A DNA stretch of 64,000 nt, taken from contig NC_080562.1 in the NCBI RefSeq assembly GCF_030253575.1, forward strand, positions 32,505,852 to 32,569,851. Reading direction: 5' to 3'. Source of the stretch: Rhododendron vialii. Taxonomy: Eukaryota; Streptophyta; Magnoliopsida; Ericales; Ericaceae. The notes under the pieces are model-generated. The model was not told the DNA's origin. It worked only from the letters and a program-made list of their open reading frames with translations, and made no database searches. Positions 33,961 through 44,935 of the stretch are shown here, in pieces. A program made the position numbers and the translations under genes. Each line of letters opens with the position of its first letter. Position 1 is the stretch's first letter.

Positions 33961-34255
33961 CCATTTTTTTGTCTCAGTTAGTACGTTTTGCTGTCCCAAA
34001 CACATTGTCACACTTCAAAATTAAATGGACAATATTTAATGAATTTTATCTTTTATCCTTCACATTATAGATTAGTACAAACTAAGAAAGAAAAGATAAT
34101 TATTGAAGGATAAATGAAAGTGATAAGAAATGCAAAGATTATTTTCTCCTACTATTAACTTGATAAAATAAAACAAGAGAATATACACAAAGACAGGAAT
34201 AAATACTTTTATTTTTTAAGAACACAAAGATCTATATATAAAATAAAAGTATTTA

Positions 34256-34401
34256 GCCCCGTTCCGTTAAGGTTCTTATTTTTTAAGTACAGATTTTCGC
34301 TTTATGGGACATGTCATTCTCTCATAATACATTATTTTTTATTCAAAAAATGGGTATTTATTTGAAAAGTAAGTACTTATTTTTCTTAACGGAACGAGTC
34401 C
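34256..34401. mobile_element. Tourist-like MITE, GGCCCCGTTCC family, short copy
   Basis: The left end GCCCCGTTCCGTTAAGG after TTA and the right end CTTAACGGAACGAGTCC are inverted, with AATAAGTACTTATTTTT-like inner sequence as in the other copies. The central part is shorter than theirs. Confidence 0.6.
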
Positions 34402-35002
34402 TCGATTATATCATTTGAAAGTTTATTAGGCCTAATTTATATTGTTTTGTTGTCTAACACATTCTCTTCTACTAACCCAGCACATTTTCTAGAACTTGTT
34501 GTAGTTTAGTGAAAATATTTGATGTTTATGGACTACAATCTTGCTGTGCACCGAGTGCAGTCGGTCATTGTCGAGATGAGATTAGAACCGTCGTACAATA
34601 CGATACCTGATCAATTCAGCGGAACGGAACAATCCCATAACTTAACGATTAGCAGAAACACCCCCTTAGTCATCTCTAGATAAAAGTCATTAGTAACACA
34701 ATATGGTTGTCACAAAATACTTTTAGCGACAAACATTTACTTAAAAACTAATCTGATAAGTTTTTATTTGGTAACTCATCTGATAAGTTTTTAATGTCAT
34801 TAAAAACAACTAGTACTACAAAATTTGTCGTCACGCTCCATCTACCGATGAGAGAGAGAGAGTGACGGTTCTTCACGGTCAGAAACGGTACCATGCTTGG
34901 TTGCGTGCAAAAATGAAAATAGAAATTTTTGGTTCAAAAAAAGCATGGGATCTGATGCTTTTGGAAGTAGTAGTAGTACTAGAAACAGAGAAATGAAATG
35001 AT

Positions 35003-35044
35003 ATCATCATAGGCTAGGCGGAAATCATCATAGGCTAGGCGGAA
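35003..35044. repeat. 21-bp tandem duplication
   Basis: ATCATCATAGGCTAGGCGGAA twice in a row without a mismatch (the unit is 21 bp, 20 of which are the part before the last A). Confidence 0.9.
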
Positions 35045-35107
35045 TTGGGTAGGTGTTTTGATTGCTTCTGTACGTACCTCAACTCTCCTCTCAAGCCATA
35101 AAAACTG

Positions 35108-35514
35108 GGACGCGGGGGGGGCTGCTGTCTCCGAGGGGACAGCAGCGTGCTACTGTCCCAATTTTGGGGCCCATTTCGGTTTTATTCCGATAATTTGAAT
35201 CGTTCACTTTGTAGAGCTTATAGAGTAGAACAATTATGCAAAAAATCAGCTTAATTGGATTTCATTAAGTACCTGATCGGAGCCCATATAACTCTCAGTC
35301 TATGGGTTACAGTGGATTTGATCCAGTGTTTCGGATCTATTCTTTTTAAGATAAAAAGGTTCCGATCAGATACTTAATGATATCCAATTAAGCTGATTTT
35401 TTGCATAATTATTCTACTCGACGAGCTCTACAAAATGAATGATTCAAATTATCGGAGCGAGACCTGGATGAACCCCAAAATGGGGTGCAGCATGCTGCTG
35501 TCCCCCCTCCCTCC
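35108..35514. mobile_element. Fold-back element, copy F5, with 9-bp target duplication
   Basis: A 407-bp palindrome flanked by TAAAAACTG (35099-35107 and 35515-35523). The arms carry GGGGACAGCAGCGTGCTACT and its inverse, then GATAATTTGAATCGTTCACT and its inverse, then AATTATGCAAAAAATCAGC and its inverse around a centre near 35310. The middle of the arm resembles copy F1. Confidence 0.8.
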
Positions 35515-35672
35515 TAAAAACTGATGGAGATGACTTGTTTCTGTTTCTCTGCAATAATCCATCTGATCACACTTGACAAATATCAAAGGAAGAATCCAAA
35601 GTTGTCCTGCTAACTCCCAAAACAAACCAAGCAGAAGCAGCTACGTGTGATAATGAAAGGTCATCATCACGA

Positions 35673-36297
35673 GTAGTAGTAGTTGTAGGGGTTCGAATTA
35701 TCGGGATCTTGACCGTAGATCGGTTCCGGTTCATTCATCTTTCGTTTTGCGCGCCCGCCGCTTGACCCGCAGTAAGTCACTAGGGTTATGGTAGCTCGGT
35801 GACCCTCCGACGATCAAGTTAGATGTAGGGAAAAGTGAATAGGTATAGGGTTATGGTAGAATGACATACCTCTATAGGTTAGAGTCCCTTTGTTTTTATA
35901 GACCTTGGTTTGTTTGGCCTCTAAGCTAGTGCGTGGAGAGTACGCTCGGATAACCACCTTGGGCGACGTCATAGGTGACGTAGGGGATAAGACAGTTACA
36001 GAGCACATAGCCAGGTCAGACCCCAATGATTAATCTCGTGGCGTAACCGCATAAGGCCCTCTTGGAGTAACCGTCTTCCTTCAAGCAGCCTCAGGGAGTC
36101 GAGTCGGGAGTGCTCCGCTCCCTTAGATAGTGACATAACCCGAGAGGACTCCACCTATCGAGCGATGCTCCCGAGGGCAATTGGCGGAGTCCCCGGGCCC
36201 TATGTTGCACGAGGCTCAGAGGTCTTCTAGATCTCACTCAGTGTACTAGGGCTCGGTGATTGGTCCGAGCTCCATTTCTTGGAGCCACTATAGTAGT
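35673..36297. mobile_element. Possible solo LTR
   Basis: A moderately GC-rich non-coding block running from TGTAGGGGTTCG to TCTTGGAGCCA, with TG and CA at its ends and a TTTTTATAGACC motif inside. Its base composition differs from its AT-rich surroundings. No matching 5-bp target duplication was found, so this is tentative. Confidence 0.35.
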
Positions 36298-36354
36298 ATT
36301 TTTGCAATAGTGTTTTTTTTTTTTTTTGGCGGATCAAAAAAAAAAAAGATAGTA

Positions 36355-36624
36355 CTCCCTCCGTCCCTTTTTAAGTGTCCTGCTTTGTAATTCCAACTTA
36401 TTAAAAAGACATCATCATTACACCTTTCACATCAACTTTTTCCTCCACTTTCCCTACTTACCCATCATCATTACACTTTTACTCACTCACTTTTTAAAAT
36501 AAAATCTATTTTTAGGGACAAAATAGACAATGTACCAACTTTTACCCCTAACTTTACAAAATGGACACTTATTAAGGGATAGCCCAAAATGAAATACTGG
36601 ACACAAAATAAAGGACGGAGGGAG
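36355..36624. mobile_element. Stowaway MITE (Tc1/mariner-like), copy 1
   Basis: The ends CTCCCTCCGTCCCTTTTTAA and (reverse complement) CTCCCTCCGTCC are the classical Stowaway termini, with TA on both sides. The interior matches 55468-55746 in reverse orientation, for example TGGACACTTATTAAGG against CCTTAATAAGTGTCCA. Confidence 0.92.
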
Positions 36625-36817
36625 TATTTTTTTTTTCCGATCCAAAATGCAATTTTGCATTCAATAAAACTATACGGCATTTTACAGTTTTCATGATCAA
36701 AACAGAAATAAGGATACACCCAATCCGGATCGAACTAAAATATAATCAATAAACACATAGAGCAAAACCAACGAGTGTCTAAACTTTTAGGTCAAGTACG
36801 AGTAACTTTTCAGGAAA

Positions 36818-37079
36818 CAGAAATGATTCGTGCACAGCAGCTGTGCACAGCGGCCTTTTTCTTTCGCCTCGGGTAGCGCAAAGATGATCGAAGCCGCTCA
36901 TTTTGTTCAAAATATATCGTTTAAGGTCTCTGTAAAAAATGAGCTTCGTTCAATATCATTAGAGGCGTTAACAAAACACCCAAAATCACTTCAGAATTTA
37001 GGCACAAAATGAGCGGCTCAGATCATCTTTGCGCGACCCGAGGCGAGAGAAAACGGCCGCTGTGCACAGCTGCTGTGCC
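36818..37079. mobile_element. Fold-back element, copy F4, with 11-bp target duplication
   Basis: Flanked by TTTTCAGGAAA (36807-36817) and TCTTCAGGAAA (37080-37090), 10 of 11 matching. The left tip CAGAAATGATTCGTGCACAG is followed by CAGCTGTGCACAGCGGCC, and the right arm ends GGCCGCTGTGCACAGCTGCT. The left arm core is AAGATGATCGAAGCCGCTCA, then AAAATATATCGTTTAAGGTC. The right arm keeps only part of the core, so it is internally deleted. Confidence 0.8.
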
Positions 37080-37207
37080 TCTTCAGGAAAACCTTATTCA
37101 CCATTCACACCCTGTCTCTTAATTTAACTCTAGCAAAATTTTGGTTTGAGATATTTTAAAAAGAAACTTTCACACTCGTGATCTCATGTCTTACTTTATG
37201 TGACTTA

Positions 37208-38054
37208 GGGTATCTTAACTGACATAATCAAAATTGGGTAAATAAAACTTATCGATCACTTTATCGTTTGATTATCCATTTAGAGGTTGTTAGAATTAAT
37301 ATCATGATATCCCACAATGGCTCGTGGTTAAAAAATTATTTTTATTAGACAAAGATAGAGAGAGTTGAGAATAAATGTAAGTGGATAGTTAGTGTCTCCA
37401 CAATGCTATAATCAAAACTGGATAACAAAAAGTTTTCACATCAGCTTTTAATTATCCATTTAAGAGATTGCTAAGGTTAGCAATGCATAGGTGTATAATG
37501 GCATAATCAAAATTGAACAACCAAAACATGTCATATTACTTTTTCAAATTAAAAAAAAATTAAAACTGTGAACATAGGAAATAGTTTTTTCTAAAAATAG
37601 TTTTGAGACTAATAAAAACTATTTATTATAAATAGAAAATAATTTTTACATTTTTTCAAAAATATTGTTTTCTTTTAAAAAATAAATTTTATATAAGAAA
37701 ATGTCTTGAAAAAAACAGTTTTAAAAACAAAATAATTTTTTGAAAAAAAGAACAGTTTGTTTTGCATAAAAATGTTTTTTACAAACAGTTAAAAAACACT
37801 TTTTTGGGGGAAAGCAGTTTAAAAAAAAAATTTCTTTAGTAAAATATTTTTTTCCGAAACATTGTTGAAAAAGAATTGGGTTTGGGGGGGGGGGTTTACG
37901 TTTTTTTTAATGATAGGTGTATTTAATTGAGAATCTAGGGTTCATTAAATTTGGTTAATTAGGTTATTAATTTTGGTTATTCAAAATTTGATTATTTTTA
38001 AGGAGGTTGCTTAGTTTGAACATATTTCTTTTGATTATGCCGTTGTGGATACTC
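37208..38054. mobile_element. Nested Harbinger-like MITE cluster, first part
   Basis: Starts after TTA with GGGTATC and ends GGATACTC followed by TTA. At least three sets of CATAATCAAAA-type ends lie inside (near 37220, 37400 and 37490), so related copies have inserted into or next to each other. The AT-rich core 37560-37860 is mirrored in the second part at 38298-38760. Confidence 0.6.
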
Positions 38055-38297
38055 TTAGGCTCATTGATAGTGATGAGAGGAAATAGAAATAGAGAGGAAA
38101 AAAAGAGTGTGGTCCCCATTATATTTGGTTATTGAAAGAGAAAAGATTTTTAGTTTTGGCTATCCAAATGCCAAAATTTGATTATTGGTTAAGGGGTTGC
38201 TAAATTTAGTTATACCATCGTGAGCCATTTATTGGACCAGCGTTACTAACTTTACAATTTTTTTTTAGTTTTGATTATCAAATTGGAGACACTCCCA

Positions 38298-38760
38298 GGG
38301 TATCCACAACGCTATAATCAAACCTAACAAACTCCTTAAAAAAAATCAAATTCGGGTTTTGGATAATCAAAATTAACAATCTTTCGCCAATAACCAAATT
38401 TAATGAATCTCACATATTCTCAATTAAATACAGCCATCATTACACAAAAACGTTCTCTCTCTTTATATTTTACTAGAAACCTATTTTTTCCCCCAAATTA
38501 TTTTTTTAACTGTTTCTCAAAAACAATTTTTATACAAATTGAAAATCTATTTTTTAAACTATTTTTTAAAAAACTTTTTCTCATATAAAAATTACTTTTT
38601 TACAAACTCTAGTTACACAAAAACCTTTTTTAAACTGTTTTTTAAAAACAAACTATTTTTATTTGAAAAAATTTTCAAATTCCTTTTTTTTCTATTTCTA
38701 ATAATAACTACCACATACAAATCCAAAATCGATCTGATGGTGGCATAAGTACATTTATAT
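38298..38760. mobile_element. Harbinger-like MITE, inverted relative of 37485-38054
   Basis: Begins GGGTATCCACAACGCTATAA and follows the reverse complement of 37485-38054 block by block (AACAAACTCCTTAA, then CTCAATTAAATACA, then AAACTGTTTTTTAAA). The right end is eroded. The two copies could pair as a large hairpin in a read-through transcript. Confidence 0.6.
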
Positions 38761-38791
38761 ATTAGGAAATTAAGATACATGTAGAGAAGTC

Positions 38792-39240
38792 TTTTTTTTT
38801 TAGACAAAAGTGAGAGGTACTGCATTAATAAAATCCAACGGCACTTACACAACAAAATTCATTACAGATAATTTGGATAAAGCCAAACTAATCATCTCTT
38901 TCATCCCTAGCCCAGGTATCGCCTTATGCATCTTTTGCTGAGCGAAAAATTCATATATCCTATAGCAGTCTCAAAAAGAAATACATTGCTAGCCAAGAAA
39001 AAAAGACAATAAGAACCCAGACGATCAAATGAATTTCGACCAAAAATGAACACACTAATGAATTTCTAGCAAACCACCAATAGATACATACTAATCTTCT
39101 TGAGCCCGAACAATAAACAAATCGCCCACAGGTGAACTTTATTACACTCACAAGGAGAGACAAAACTCTCACAATGAGAGACAAAACTCCCCCAGATCTT
39201 GCTATAAATCCCATTGCCCAAAAACCGCTGAACGAATCGC
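38792..39240 (-). pseudogene. LINE 3' end with poly(A) tail
   Basis: The plus-strand T run (38792-38801) is a poly(A) tail on the minus strand. Upstream of it on that strand the sequence TGTGTAAGTGCCGTTGG, then a T/G-rich stretch of Phe/Leu/Cys-rich nonsense, is typical of plant LINE 3' UTRs. The tail sequence recurs at 41857-41965. Confidence 0.5.
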
Positions 39241-39640
39241 AACCCTCACTACCTCCACCGTTGCTGCCACAAGGGCTCCGGTGACGGATTACATGCGGAC
39301 AAATGACTTCGGTGACGGCGGAACCCCCCGAATAGAGAGGGTCAAATCGGAGGGAGAAGAAAACAAAAAGAAAAAAACCATAGGAAAGAAGGGGAAGAAA
39401 GAGGAGAGCGGAGAAGGGAAAGCGGATGGAGGAGGAGGAGGAGCCCAGGGGAGGAGGGAGAGGCGGAGGAGGAGGAGGAGCCCAGGGGAGGAGGGAGAGG
39501 GGCGCCTCTCCCAGGCAAAAAAAACAAGGCGGCTGTGCCTTCTCAAATTTGCCTTGGAGCTCTCGAAACCCAAGAAAAATAGTATGCTGAAATGGTATTA
39601 CAGCATGGGTCTAGGCTAATTGGTTTTCCATGCAGAGAAG
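39241..39640. other. Purine-rich low-complexity tract
   Basis: GGAGGA-type repeats dominate 39420-39500, including a duplicated GAGCCCAGGGGAGGAGGGAG. The Lys/Arg/Glu/Gly-rich frame across it is low-complexity with no domain, and I do not call it a gene. It may be part of the adjoining LINE. Confidence 0.4.
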
Positions 39641-39867
39641 TCATACTCACTTAAAAAATATATATACACATATAGAGTAAATTATGGACACATAGTAGAA
39701 AGTTTGTAAAGCTTGTCGTTATTGTCCGTTATTACCGAGTATATAACATAGAGAAAGAGAGAGAAAAGTTTTCATAATGATTGTTCAATTAATTCTACAG
39801 AATACTTTACTAGTTTGCTTTTATAGATCAAGACTACTTCAATTCCTTCGTAAACGTACTATGTTTA

Positions 39868-40221
39868 GACTCTGTTTGATAACAGTGATAGATGGCTGAG
39901 ATTCATAAGGAGATGAGATTAAAATTGAGATTGGTAATGAAAAGGGATTGCTAATGAAAATGGATTGATAATGAGTACGTTTGTTTGAGATGTGATTAGA
40001 TGATGAGATTGGATTAATAGAAGGAATTGGCAATGAGGAAATGTGATTTGACTACGAATACCCTAAGTCCCAAGGGATATTGCTAATACCCCCTATAGCC
40101 CGGATTGTTTATCCCATGGGACTACCAATCCGAACCAATTTTGAAAACCAAACAAAGAATTACTAATACCATCACCTTAGTAATCCAATCCTAACTTTCA
40201 ATCCGTTTATCAAACGGGGCC
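39868..40221. mobile_element. Tourist/Harbinger-like MITE (GTTTGATAAC ends)
   Basis: A 354-bp element with ends GACTCTGTTTGATAAC and (reverse complement) GGCCCCGTTTGATAAAC, flanked by TTA on each side. The interior shows repeated GATTGGTAATGAAA-like units. No coding capacity. Confidence 0.75.
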
Positions 40222-40340
40222 TTAATTAAGGAAAGGGGAATCCCATATAATCAAAACAATAACTAAATATTATTTTATCCATTTAGTACAAAAAAACAAC
40301 ATGTAATGACCTCAAAAGATTGGTGTTCCTATAACACTTA

Positions 40341-40581
40341 GTGCCCGTTCCAGAACGCGAAAAAAGTCCTTATTTTTTAAAAAGGCAATTTCAAGTTCAA
40401 ATATTATGAACTTATTGAAATTTAATAATATGCAATATGAATCTTGTTTGAAAGAACTCATCGAGATCTTTTATACGATGCAAAAAAAAAATTGAAAATA
40501 TATTTTTCTTTTACATTATTTTTGAAATTGAAAATGTGAAATAAGCTGCTTATTTTTTAAGAAGATTTCTGGAACGGGGTC
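40341..40581. mobile_element. Tourist-like MITE, GGCCCCGTTCC family
   Basis: The ends GTGCCCGTTCCAGAA and (reverse complement) GACCCCGTTCCAGAA are flanked by TTA on both sides. The interior GAGATCTTTTATACGATGCA is shared, inverted, with 60326-60564. It lies about 40 bp from the stop codon of the DUF26 gene, so it may provide part of that gene's 3' UTR. Confidence 0.8.
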
Positions 40582-40621
40582 TTATTCATCATTGCCATCT
40601 AACAATCATGGTACATTTTCT

Positions 40622-41347
40622 TTAGACCCATGGGTACATCTCATAATGCACATCACAACTCTCACCCAGGAAATTCGCTCCTAATTTTGCATATGAATCT
40701 TGCACAATAATCTTAACAGCCACATCAATACACTTGGCACAATTATCACTGGAAAGATCTCTGGTGCACTGAACCAACCCATATATTGTCATCGAGTTTC
40801 CAATCTCCAACGCTCCGGCAGCATACAGTTTTGGGCTATCTTTAGCTTCTCCCTTCAACTGACTGAATAACTCTATGACCTTTTTATTGAAATAAACTGG
40901 GTTTCTCGCATTAGCAGTATTCCATATTAATTCCCATTGCCCGGTACTGACTACGCCCAAGAAATCGACGTTGGAGTATTTTACTTGACAAACATCATAC
41001 CATATGGCTGCTTCGTTGTTGAATTGGCAAAGGTTTTGAATCTCTGTGGTTGCCTCGTCAACACAGGATTGGCAGGCTGTGGTATTGATGTCACCTCGGC
41101 AGATAGCAAGGCCGTAGGACTGAATATTCTGGCTCCGGCCCAGCGAGCTAAAAGCAAACCCAGTCAGCGGGGTATTGGAGTTGAGAATATTCAAGAGGCT
41201 GTTCAAGTTCTGGTTGTAAACGCCACCTGGAGTGAAATTTCCAGAGCCATAGCATGTATAGGTGACGAGGTTGGCTCCAAGAGCGAGTTGGAGGAGGAGA
41301 GAGAGGGAGAGAAGATACAGAGCAGATAGAAGTCTTGAAGAAGACAT
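40622..41347 (-). CDS. Cysteine-rich repeat secretory protein with two DUF26 (Gnk2-homologous) domains
   Basis: An intronless 241-residue protein. Residues 1-24 (LLSALYLLSLSLLLQLALGA) are a signal peptide. Two Gnk2/stress-antifungal domains follow, at about 27-130 and 138-238. Each has the hallmark C-x8-C-x2-C: CRGDINTTACQSC in the first and CTRDLSSDNCAKC in the second, plus the partner cysteines in NLCQF, YDVCQVKYS and ESCDVHYE. There is no transmembrane segment or kinase after the second domain, so it belongs to the secreted CRRSP class and not to the receptor-like kinases or plasmodesmata-located proteins. Members of the family bind mannose or act in apoplastic defence; the activity of this one is unknown. 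A TATA box lies about 60 bp upstream. N-glycosylation sites NFT and NTT are present. Confidence 0.9.
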   Translation of the reverse strand: MSSSRLLSALYLLSLSLLLQLALGANLVTYTCYGSGNFTPGGVYNQNLNSLLNILNSNTPLTGFAFSSLGRSQNIQSYGLAICRGDINTTACQSCVDEATTEIQNLCQFNNEAAIWYDVCQVKYSNVDFLGVVSTGQWELIWNTANARNPVYFNKKVIELFSQLKGEAKDSPKLYAAGALEIGNSMTIYGLVQCTRDLSSDNCAKCIDVAVKIIVQDSYAKLGANFLGESCDVHYEMYPWV

Positions 41348-41402
41348 GTTTTGGCTAAGATTAAGGATGAGAGATGGTTAAATTCCTTGGAGCATTAACA
41401 CA

Positions 41403-41412
41403 CTTTTTATAG
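41403..41412 (-). promoter_or_regulatory. TATA box of the DUF26 gene
   Basis: On the minus strand CTATAAAAAG lies about 60 bp upstream of the ATG at 41347, implying a short leader of about 30 nt. Confidence 0.75.
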
Positions 41413-41856
41413 ATGGAAACACATATTAAGGGTTAGAAGTAACATAGAATTTTTTATTTGATCGGCGAAAGAACTTTATTTTGAATCGATAACAGGTACA
41501 TTGAGGGGATGCAAACGAAGCATCAAACTAGAGAAGCACATCCCAACTGAAGATTAAAAAAACATCCAATAACAGGGACCTTTTCCTTCTTTTATTTGAG
41601 TTGAAGTTGTCAAATTGTGCTAATAAAATAATGTGCAATAAGGGCGGCACTATAAGGGGGCGACGGGCCTTCGGCATCACCCAAAATGTATACTTGTACC
41701 TATGTATTGTTTTAAATACTTATTTATGTATTAAGCATATTAGTAGCTAATAATCAGGAATTATGATGTAATTTAGTAAAGATTCAAATAACTGGAAGTA
41801 GTTGTATTCAATTTTCTCAGTTATTTTTGTAAATAAGGATTAAGTTTGTATTTTAG

Positions 41857-41965
41857 TTTTTTTTTGGTCAAAAGAGATAAGTTGTATCAATATAAGCCCA
41901 ACGACACTTACAAAACGGAATTCATTACAAAGATCTTGGATAAAGACAAGCTAATCGTCTAACTA
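41857..41965 (-). pseudogene. LINE 3' tail fragment
   Basis: On the minus strand TGTAATGAATTCCGTTTTGT, then GTAAGTGTCGTTGGGC and a poly(A) run match the 3' end at 38792-38900. Only the tail is present, so it is a severely 5'-truncated insertion. Confidence 0.5.
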
Positions 41966-44008
41966 ATGCAAAACAAGAAAAGTATATAGAACGTGCTCAT
42001 AGGAAATATATCATAAAGTAATTGTGATGTTTATATATAAACATAATGGATAAAATTTATTCAAATTTTAAATCTAAACATTTAACAGGTGGATAGTTTA
42101 ATTTAGATTTGAGTATAATTTCAAATACAACGTGTGTGAATTTCATCTGACTAACTTCTCAAATTGGCTGTTTGTAATTTTAAAAATAGATTGTGCTTTA
42201 AAATATATAGTAGATTCTATGTTTATGTTGAAGTAAAAAATCATCAAAATGATTTGAATAAAACTTATTTTCACAATAGTATAAGCCGATCACTGAGTGC
42301 TCAGTTTGAATAAAACTTGTTTTCAATTAATAACTTCATTTAAGTTCTTGCCACATGGTGGCAAAGTATCAAAATTTTCATCACAGTCATCGCACTCATT
42401 GACCATTTTTTATAATCGAAGTCCTATGAATGACCGGATAATTAAATTTTGGGACCCTTACAAGCCGGCCCGTTATTGTAAGACTGTACCCGTGCAGGCC
42501 AAAACCCACTTCAATACCAACTAGGGCTAATCATGGATTTAGGGGTTTAAGGAGAAATTAAGATTACTGGAGAGAAAATTTAAGGTGTGGAGGAAAATAT
42601 TTTTAGGGTATTGAACCAAAACCAAAAACCATTTCAAAATCCCTTTCAAAACTAACTAGTTCTTTGCTGCTCACTCTAAGCCAAGACCCCTTTCAAAATC
42701 CCATTTCGAACTCTATCAATTCGAGCCATTGAACCATCCAAACCCACTAATCATGAACTCACCCACCTCTGTCTAATCGATCCTCTCTGTTTTCGGCTCG
42801 ATTTGGTCCAAAAAATAAAAAGGGCCCATTTAACGGGAAAAATTAATTCTAATCAGCAATTTTTGTTAGTAATTTGACAGATTTAGACGATAGAAGCCTA
42901 ATTGAATAACGCCTCAAAAGTTTAGGTGTCTATTTGAAATTTAAGAAAGTTTGAGTGTCTATTAAAATTGATGTCAAAGTTTTGGGAGGTTTTTTGAAAT
43001 TTTTCCCAACAAGAACTAGAATTGGCAAAAAGAGGAGCACTATTTATGATTTTACTATTGTCCATATTATAAAGGAAGCGCACATTTTTTTATTTATTGA
43101 AGAAAATCAGTATTGTTAGAATGGGTAAATTAGCACTTTGGAAAAGAAAATTGAACTTTTGACCTCCTTTCTCTCGAGAATAAAAGAATTCCGGATGATA
43201 TTGGGTCATAAGCCCCTTGACAGGGACAACAAACAGACGGGTTCGTGTGTTTATATTTAGTTTTGTAGGATATCTTCCTCAATCAAATAGTACACATACT
43301 TTTTTTACAAATTTTAAAAGTGGCAAAAAATACTGAGATTTAAAAGGGGGAAAAAAAAGAAGAAGACTTCCCTCTAACGTCTTTTACGTAAAGACAGAAA
43401 TTATTCCCTCCAAAGTTCTAAGAAATTCTCCTTGTTCTAATGAAAACTATGAAATATTCCTTGTTATGTATTTGCATCTACCGATACCTAACTGCTTTGA
43501 GCCTTCGATACCACTATAACCTAATGTTTTGTTGAGATAGAAAATCGTTTACGTATTGCATCTGCTGATATGTAACTGTTTCGAGGCTCGATACCACTAT
43601 AACCTTATGTATCGTTGAGATGGAAAATCGCGAGCGTATCTACCGGTTTCCATGGTCTCGGTACGTTTTCGATTCACGTACTGGTTCACTCCTGTTAGCT
43701 TGTTATTTAGGCACATGAAAATTTCTTTTGTCCAAAATGAGTTTTAAAAAGATTCCCGCCCGTTACAACTTACTACCATTCTCGTTACATATCATTCGAT
43801 ATTCCCCATACCGTTACATCGCGGCTATTAGAGTTACGTAGCTTGACGCTTTTATAGAAAACCTTGTTCAACAGTTCAACTGTCTTGTGATACATATATA
43901 AAAATCCACGTTGTCTACAGTCTCCAGCATCTCCACTAATAAAGGTTGAATAAAACATCCTATATTGACAGGCTCATAAAATGAAGAATCCAAAAATGAA
44001 AATTTCAA
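41966..44008. other. Intergenic, no gene recognised
   Basis: AT-rich without a coding domain. A diverged tandem duplication sits at 43467-43640; otherwise nothing is seen. Confidence 0.45.
43467..43640. repeat. Diverged tandem duplication, about 87-bp unit
   Basis: GATACCACTATAACCT occurs in both units, preceded by TGCATCTRCYGATA-like and followed by GTTGAGATRGAAAATCG sequence. The units match over most of their length with scattered substitutions. Confidence 0.65.
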
Positions 44009-44140
44009 GGGAAAATGACGGTCCATGACGTGTTTTGATAATTAATACCTGCCAAGGACAAGCTAAGAACATTTGTTAATGTTGAAAATGTCCTTGGCAC
44101 GTATTAATTATCAAAACACGTCATTGACCGTCATTTTCCC
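44009..44140. mobile_element. Hairpin MITE, GGGAAAATGACGG family, copy 2, with perfect 9-bp target duplication
   Basis: A 132-bp near-palindrome bounded by AAATTTCAA on both sides (44000-44008 and 44141-44149). The arms run GGGAAAATGACGGTCCATGA, then TTTTGATAATTAATACC, to a loop containing AACATTTGTTAATGTT. The loop is in opposite orientation to the copy at 16426-16560. MULE-like by its 9-bp duplication. Confidence 0.9.
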
Positions 44141-44676
44141 AAATTTCAATGTCTGAAGTCTCCATAATAGTACTAAAATCCCTTTTTCCGATTAATAAGA
44201 AATACACATGACATGATCTTTTTTTTTTTTTTTCTGGGAAATTATATAAACACACTTCTATTGCTGATCAATGATCATAAACGACTGTTCTAGTGAGGTT
44301 GGAAGAAGTTTGAATGATTAAAAGGGGCCAAACATTGGCCCGGCCCAGGAGCTCGCGGCTGTTGTTTTTAGCCACATAAACCGAAGCAACAATTGAATCG
44401 TACAAAGCCCACATAGAACATCAGTTGGCCCAATGGAAAACATGACAAGCTCATCCGAAAAATCCCCTGAAAAACTCTTCGCGACGGCCTATCCTTCTTA
44501 GCAATAAATCTTGGAATCACAAATCTCGTTGTCGATCGAGGGTTGTAACCATTCTTTGAGTGCTTTGACTCGTGATTTCAGACTGCAATGTGCGAGAGAT
44601 TTGTCAAGTGTGGAAGGAATTGCAAATAGGACAGCAGACCTATGATCCCAATTGGTATGGTTTCAACTTTCAACTC

Positions 44677-44935
44677 TTTTTTTTTTTGGTAATGAACGCG
44701 CGAAATTAGATTAAATTGAAATAATAAGTCTGGGGTAGAACATAAAAAGAAATAAATCCTAAAGCATGATTAAGAGCTTCATTGACAAGAATATCTGCGC
44801 ACTTGTATTGTTCCCGATAAACGTGGCTAATTTGCACGGTAGTGACCTGCTCCACAAGGTACATGCAATGCAAAATTAGATTACACAGTGAGTGGTGAGC
44901 TGGGTTATCCCTCAGTACTTTAGTTTGTGCTCCTT
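44677..44935 (-). pseudogene. LINE 3' end with RNase H-like C-terminus
   Basis: On the minus strand an open stretch from about 44935 to the TAA at 44706-44708 reads AHHSLCNLILHCMYLVEQ, then VQISHVYREQYKCADILVNE, then ALNHALGF. HVYREQYKCAD matches the HxxREgNxcAD block that ends plant LINE RNase H domains. A poly(A) tail (T run 44677-44688) follows about 20 bp after the stop. It is 5'-truncated. Confidence 0.75.

Noticed and set aside
35691..35710. tRNA B box-like GGGGTTCGAATTATCGG
   Set aside because: No A box, no cloverleaf and no acceptor pairing. Part of the LTR-like block.
39281..39619. 112-codon Lys/Arg/Glu/Gly-rich frame
   Set aside because: Product of a GGAGGA low-complexity tract, with frames equally open on the opposite strand.
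40937..41329. 130-codon plus-strand frame
   Set aside because: Antisense to the DUF26 gene, whose cysteine pattern and TATA box are on the minus strand.
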